A DNA stretch of 64,000 nucleotides from contig VJWN01000008.1 of the NCBI GenBank assembly GCA_007644065.1, forward strand, positions 312,411 to 376,410. Direction: 5' to 3'. The notes below the pieces were generated by a model that saw nothing but the letters and a program-made list of their open reading frames with translations, ran no database searches and was not told the origin of the DNA. This document shows positions 62,451 through 64,000 of the stretch, one piece after another (positions within the stretch are counted from its first letter, which is position 1; every line of letters begins with the position of its first letter). A program made the position numbers and the translations under genes. The stretch is from Margaritispora aquatica. Lineage: Eukaryota > Ascomycota > Leotiomycetes > Helotiales > Discinellaceae.

Positions 62451-64000
62451 TGTTTCGAAAGTACAAGATGTTAGGTCGATGTGAACCTGTGGAAAGAGAG
62501 GAACAGCTGAAAAGACGTCGCAGGAATATGTTGTGCTATCACGACATGCCTTGACGTGTAGAGTTATAATGTAGGATTAGGAGTGGTAAAGTAGCAATTG
62601 GCAAGCCGGGAGTAATGCGCGACCAAACTGAGGTGGAATGGACGAGCCGGGGGTACGAGTAGTGGCAGTGGTCAGTGAGCGAGTAAGGGTGAGTTTATAA
62701 TGGATATCTAAAGACACGTTTGTTGATATGGGCCAATCAGCTTGTCAAGCATTTCAATAAATAGCTAAATAGCTCAAAGAACTTGGAGAGAATATACCGT
62801 ATTCGATGTTTTAAAGACTAAATCAAGACATTGGGCTATATTGTTAAGTAAGGTATGTAAGATACCTTACGTAAGGTACCTACAGAAAGCAAAGTCCGGA
62901 ATGGATGAATCGAATGAAGGGAGAAGGGGGGGGTTCAGATTACATGCTTCAACATACATAGTAATCGTGCAGTTTACACAAGGCTGAGGTATCAGAGTTC
63001 ACCCACCCACCACCATATTGAGTGCCATGCCACTTGAAAAGTATAAGGAGTAAGGTACCTTGAGGCAAGGAGGGTAAGCAAGGTACGGTACCTTCTCGCC
63101 AAAGTAAAACAGTTCCAAATCTATTTCCACACTGAACTGGACTGGGCGGGATTGAGTTGGGGGAATCCCTGATAATCATCAGCCGAATTCCTCCATTTCA
63201 TCTTCTCTCACATTCTCGCATTCTCACGTTCTCACATCAGATCATGCAGTTTCATACCTCCTCGTACAGAACACGAACATCCTTCCTCTGACTTCATGCC
63301 GGACAAAATTGAACATAGGGTTAAGGTAAGGCAAGGCAGTTCATACCTCAGTCCAGCCAGCCAGCCAGCCAGCTATTGCAGAACTCTTGATTATTGATTG
63401 ATAGCCCCTGAATCCATGAATCCCTGAATTGATTCAATTACCTTCCTTACCTTAGGTACTCACTTACCATCGGATCAGATCAGCTCGACGTGGAACATGT
63501 ACATGTTCATGTCCATATTCGTGTTTGTGAACCAATCTTTTCAATCTTTAGGGCCAGATTTATTGCGATTTGCGCCGTAATCATACATCTGTCATCACCG
63601 AGGAACGAATAGAAATCCTCCGAGTCTCAGACACCCCGATTAGCCATGTCAACGGTTTGGCGAATAGAGCTGTCTTGCTTTTTCTGCCACCGCAATAGCC
63701 TCATTTTGGTCATTTTGGAGGGACAATAAGTTTTTTTGTGGTAGAACATTGAGATGCGAAAAACACATGGCAGACAAGCCTTCAATTTGATGAACTGTCC
63801 TGTTGATCACTGCAAAACATATCTCTAATCCACCTGATATATTTACCTTATCCAGATCCATTGCCAGCTGGTCTCGAAGTTACCATTCAGTGAAATTTCC
63901 CCCACCAACTGCAATACAAGGTAGGCTCACCGCTCACTTCCGTGATTGACCCCTTTCATCGTCTCACACATTTGATAGACTGGAGTCTCCCTCCCACTTC
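62451..64000. other. Promoter and intergenic region, no gene
   Basis: The left part is the promoter of the transporter gene. To its right are GGTACC-type palindromes (62863-62882, 63052-63061, 63087-63092) and CCAG units near 63355-63373. No supported frame reaches the window end. Confidence 0.55.
62863..62878. repeat. 16-bp perfect palindrome TACCTTACGTAAGGTA
   Basis: The sequence is its own reverse complement and is directly followed by another GGTACC copy (AAGGTACCTA, 62873-62882). It is part of the AAGGTACC-type family in the right end of the window. Confidence 0.7.

Overview
The window is nuclear DNA of a filamentous ascomycete (Pezizomycotina). Genes carry short GT-AG introns of mostly 45-60 bp, with CTAAC/CTGAC-type branch sites next to the acceptor. 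They are separated by wide AT-neutral intergenic DNA and encode typical fungal proteins: Ste11 MAPKKK, Tof1/Timeless, an HTF1-type homeobox factor, a secreted S53 protease and an SLC35-like transporter. I lean towards Leotiomycetes (Helotiales), but this is an impression from gene content and style, not a proof. I see no tRNA, rRNA, CRISPR, intact transposon or viral sequence.

Layout. 1-9.1 kb: a divergent 14-3-3-like gene (+) with a long CT-rich, spliced 5' leader, then the Ste11 kinase gene (-). 9.1-16.6 kb: non-coding DNA, a three-exon short-chain dehydrogenase (+), and an unrecognised Trp/Gly-rich gene (-) interrupted by an in-frame TGA. 16.6-27.0 kb: about 10 kb without a confident gene. 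27.0-35.1 kb: a homeobox transcription factor (+), then a divergent pair, mitochondrial-type 3-hydroxyacyl-CoA dehydrogenase (-) and tof1 (+), sharing a 234-bp promoter with ACGCG (MCB-like) cores. 35.7-39.1 kb: a membrane fatty-acid desaturase-like gene (+) and the N-terminal protein methyltransferase NTM1/Tae1 (+). 39-44.6 kb: a stretch of local tandem duplications around an unrecognised disordered/coiled-coil gene (+). 44.6-49.2 kb: a GNAT (FR47-like) acetyltransferase (-) and a 13-exon sedolisin peptidase (+). 50.0-59.2 kb: three paralogous type-II-membrane DUF5672 glycosyltransferase-like genes (-, -, +) separated by microsatellite-rich DNA. 60.9-62.5 kb: a triose-phosphate-transporter family nucleotide-sugar-type transporter (-). 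The right end is non-coding DNA rich in GGTACC palindromes.

Most genes look independent, as is normal in fungi. Two local relationships stand out: the shared promoter of the dehydrogenase and tof1, and the DUF5672 cluster with a nearby SLC35-type transporter. All of the latter are plausible Golgi glycosylation components, but a functional link is inference only. Exon boundaries were worked out by hand from splice signals, reading phase and family conservation.
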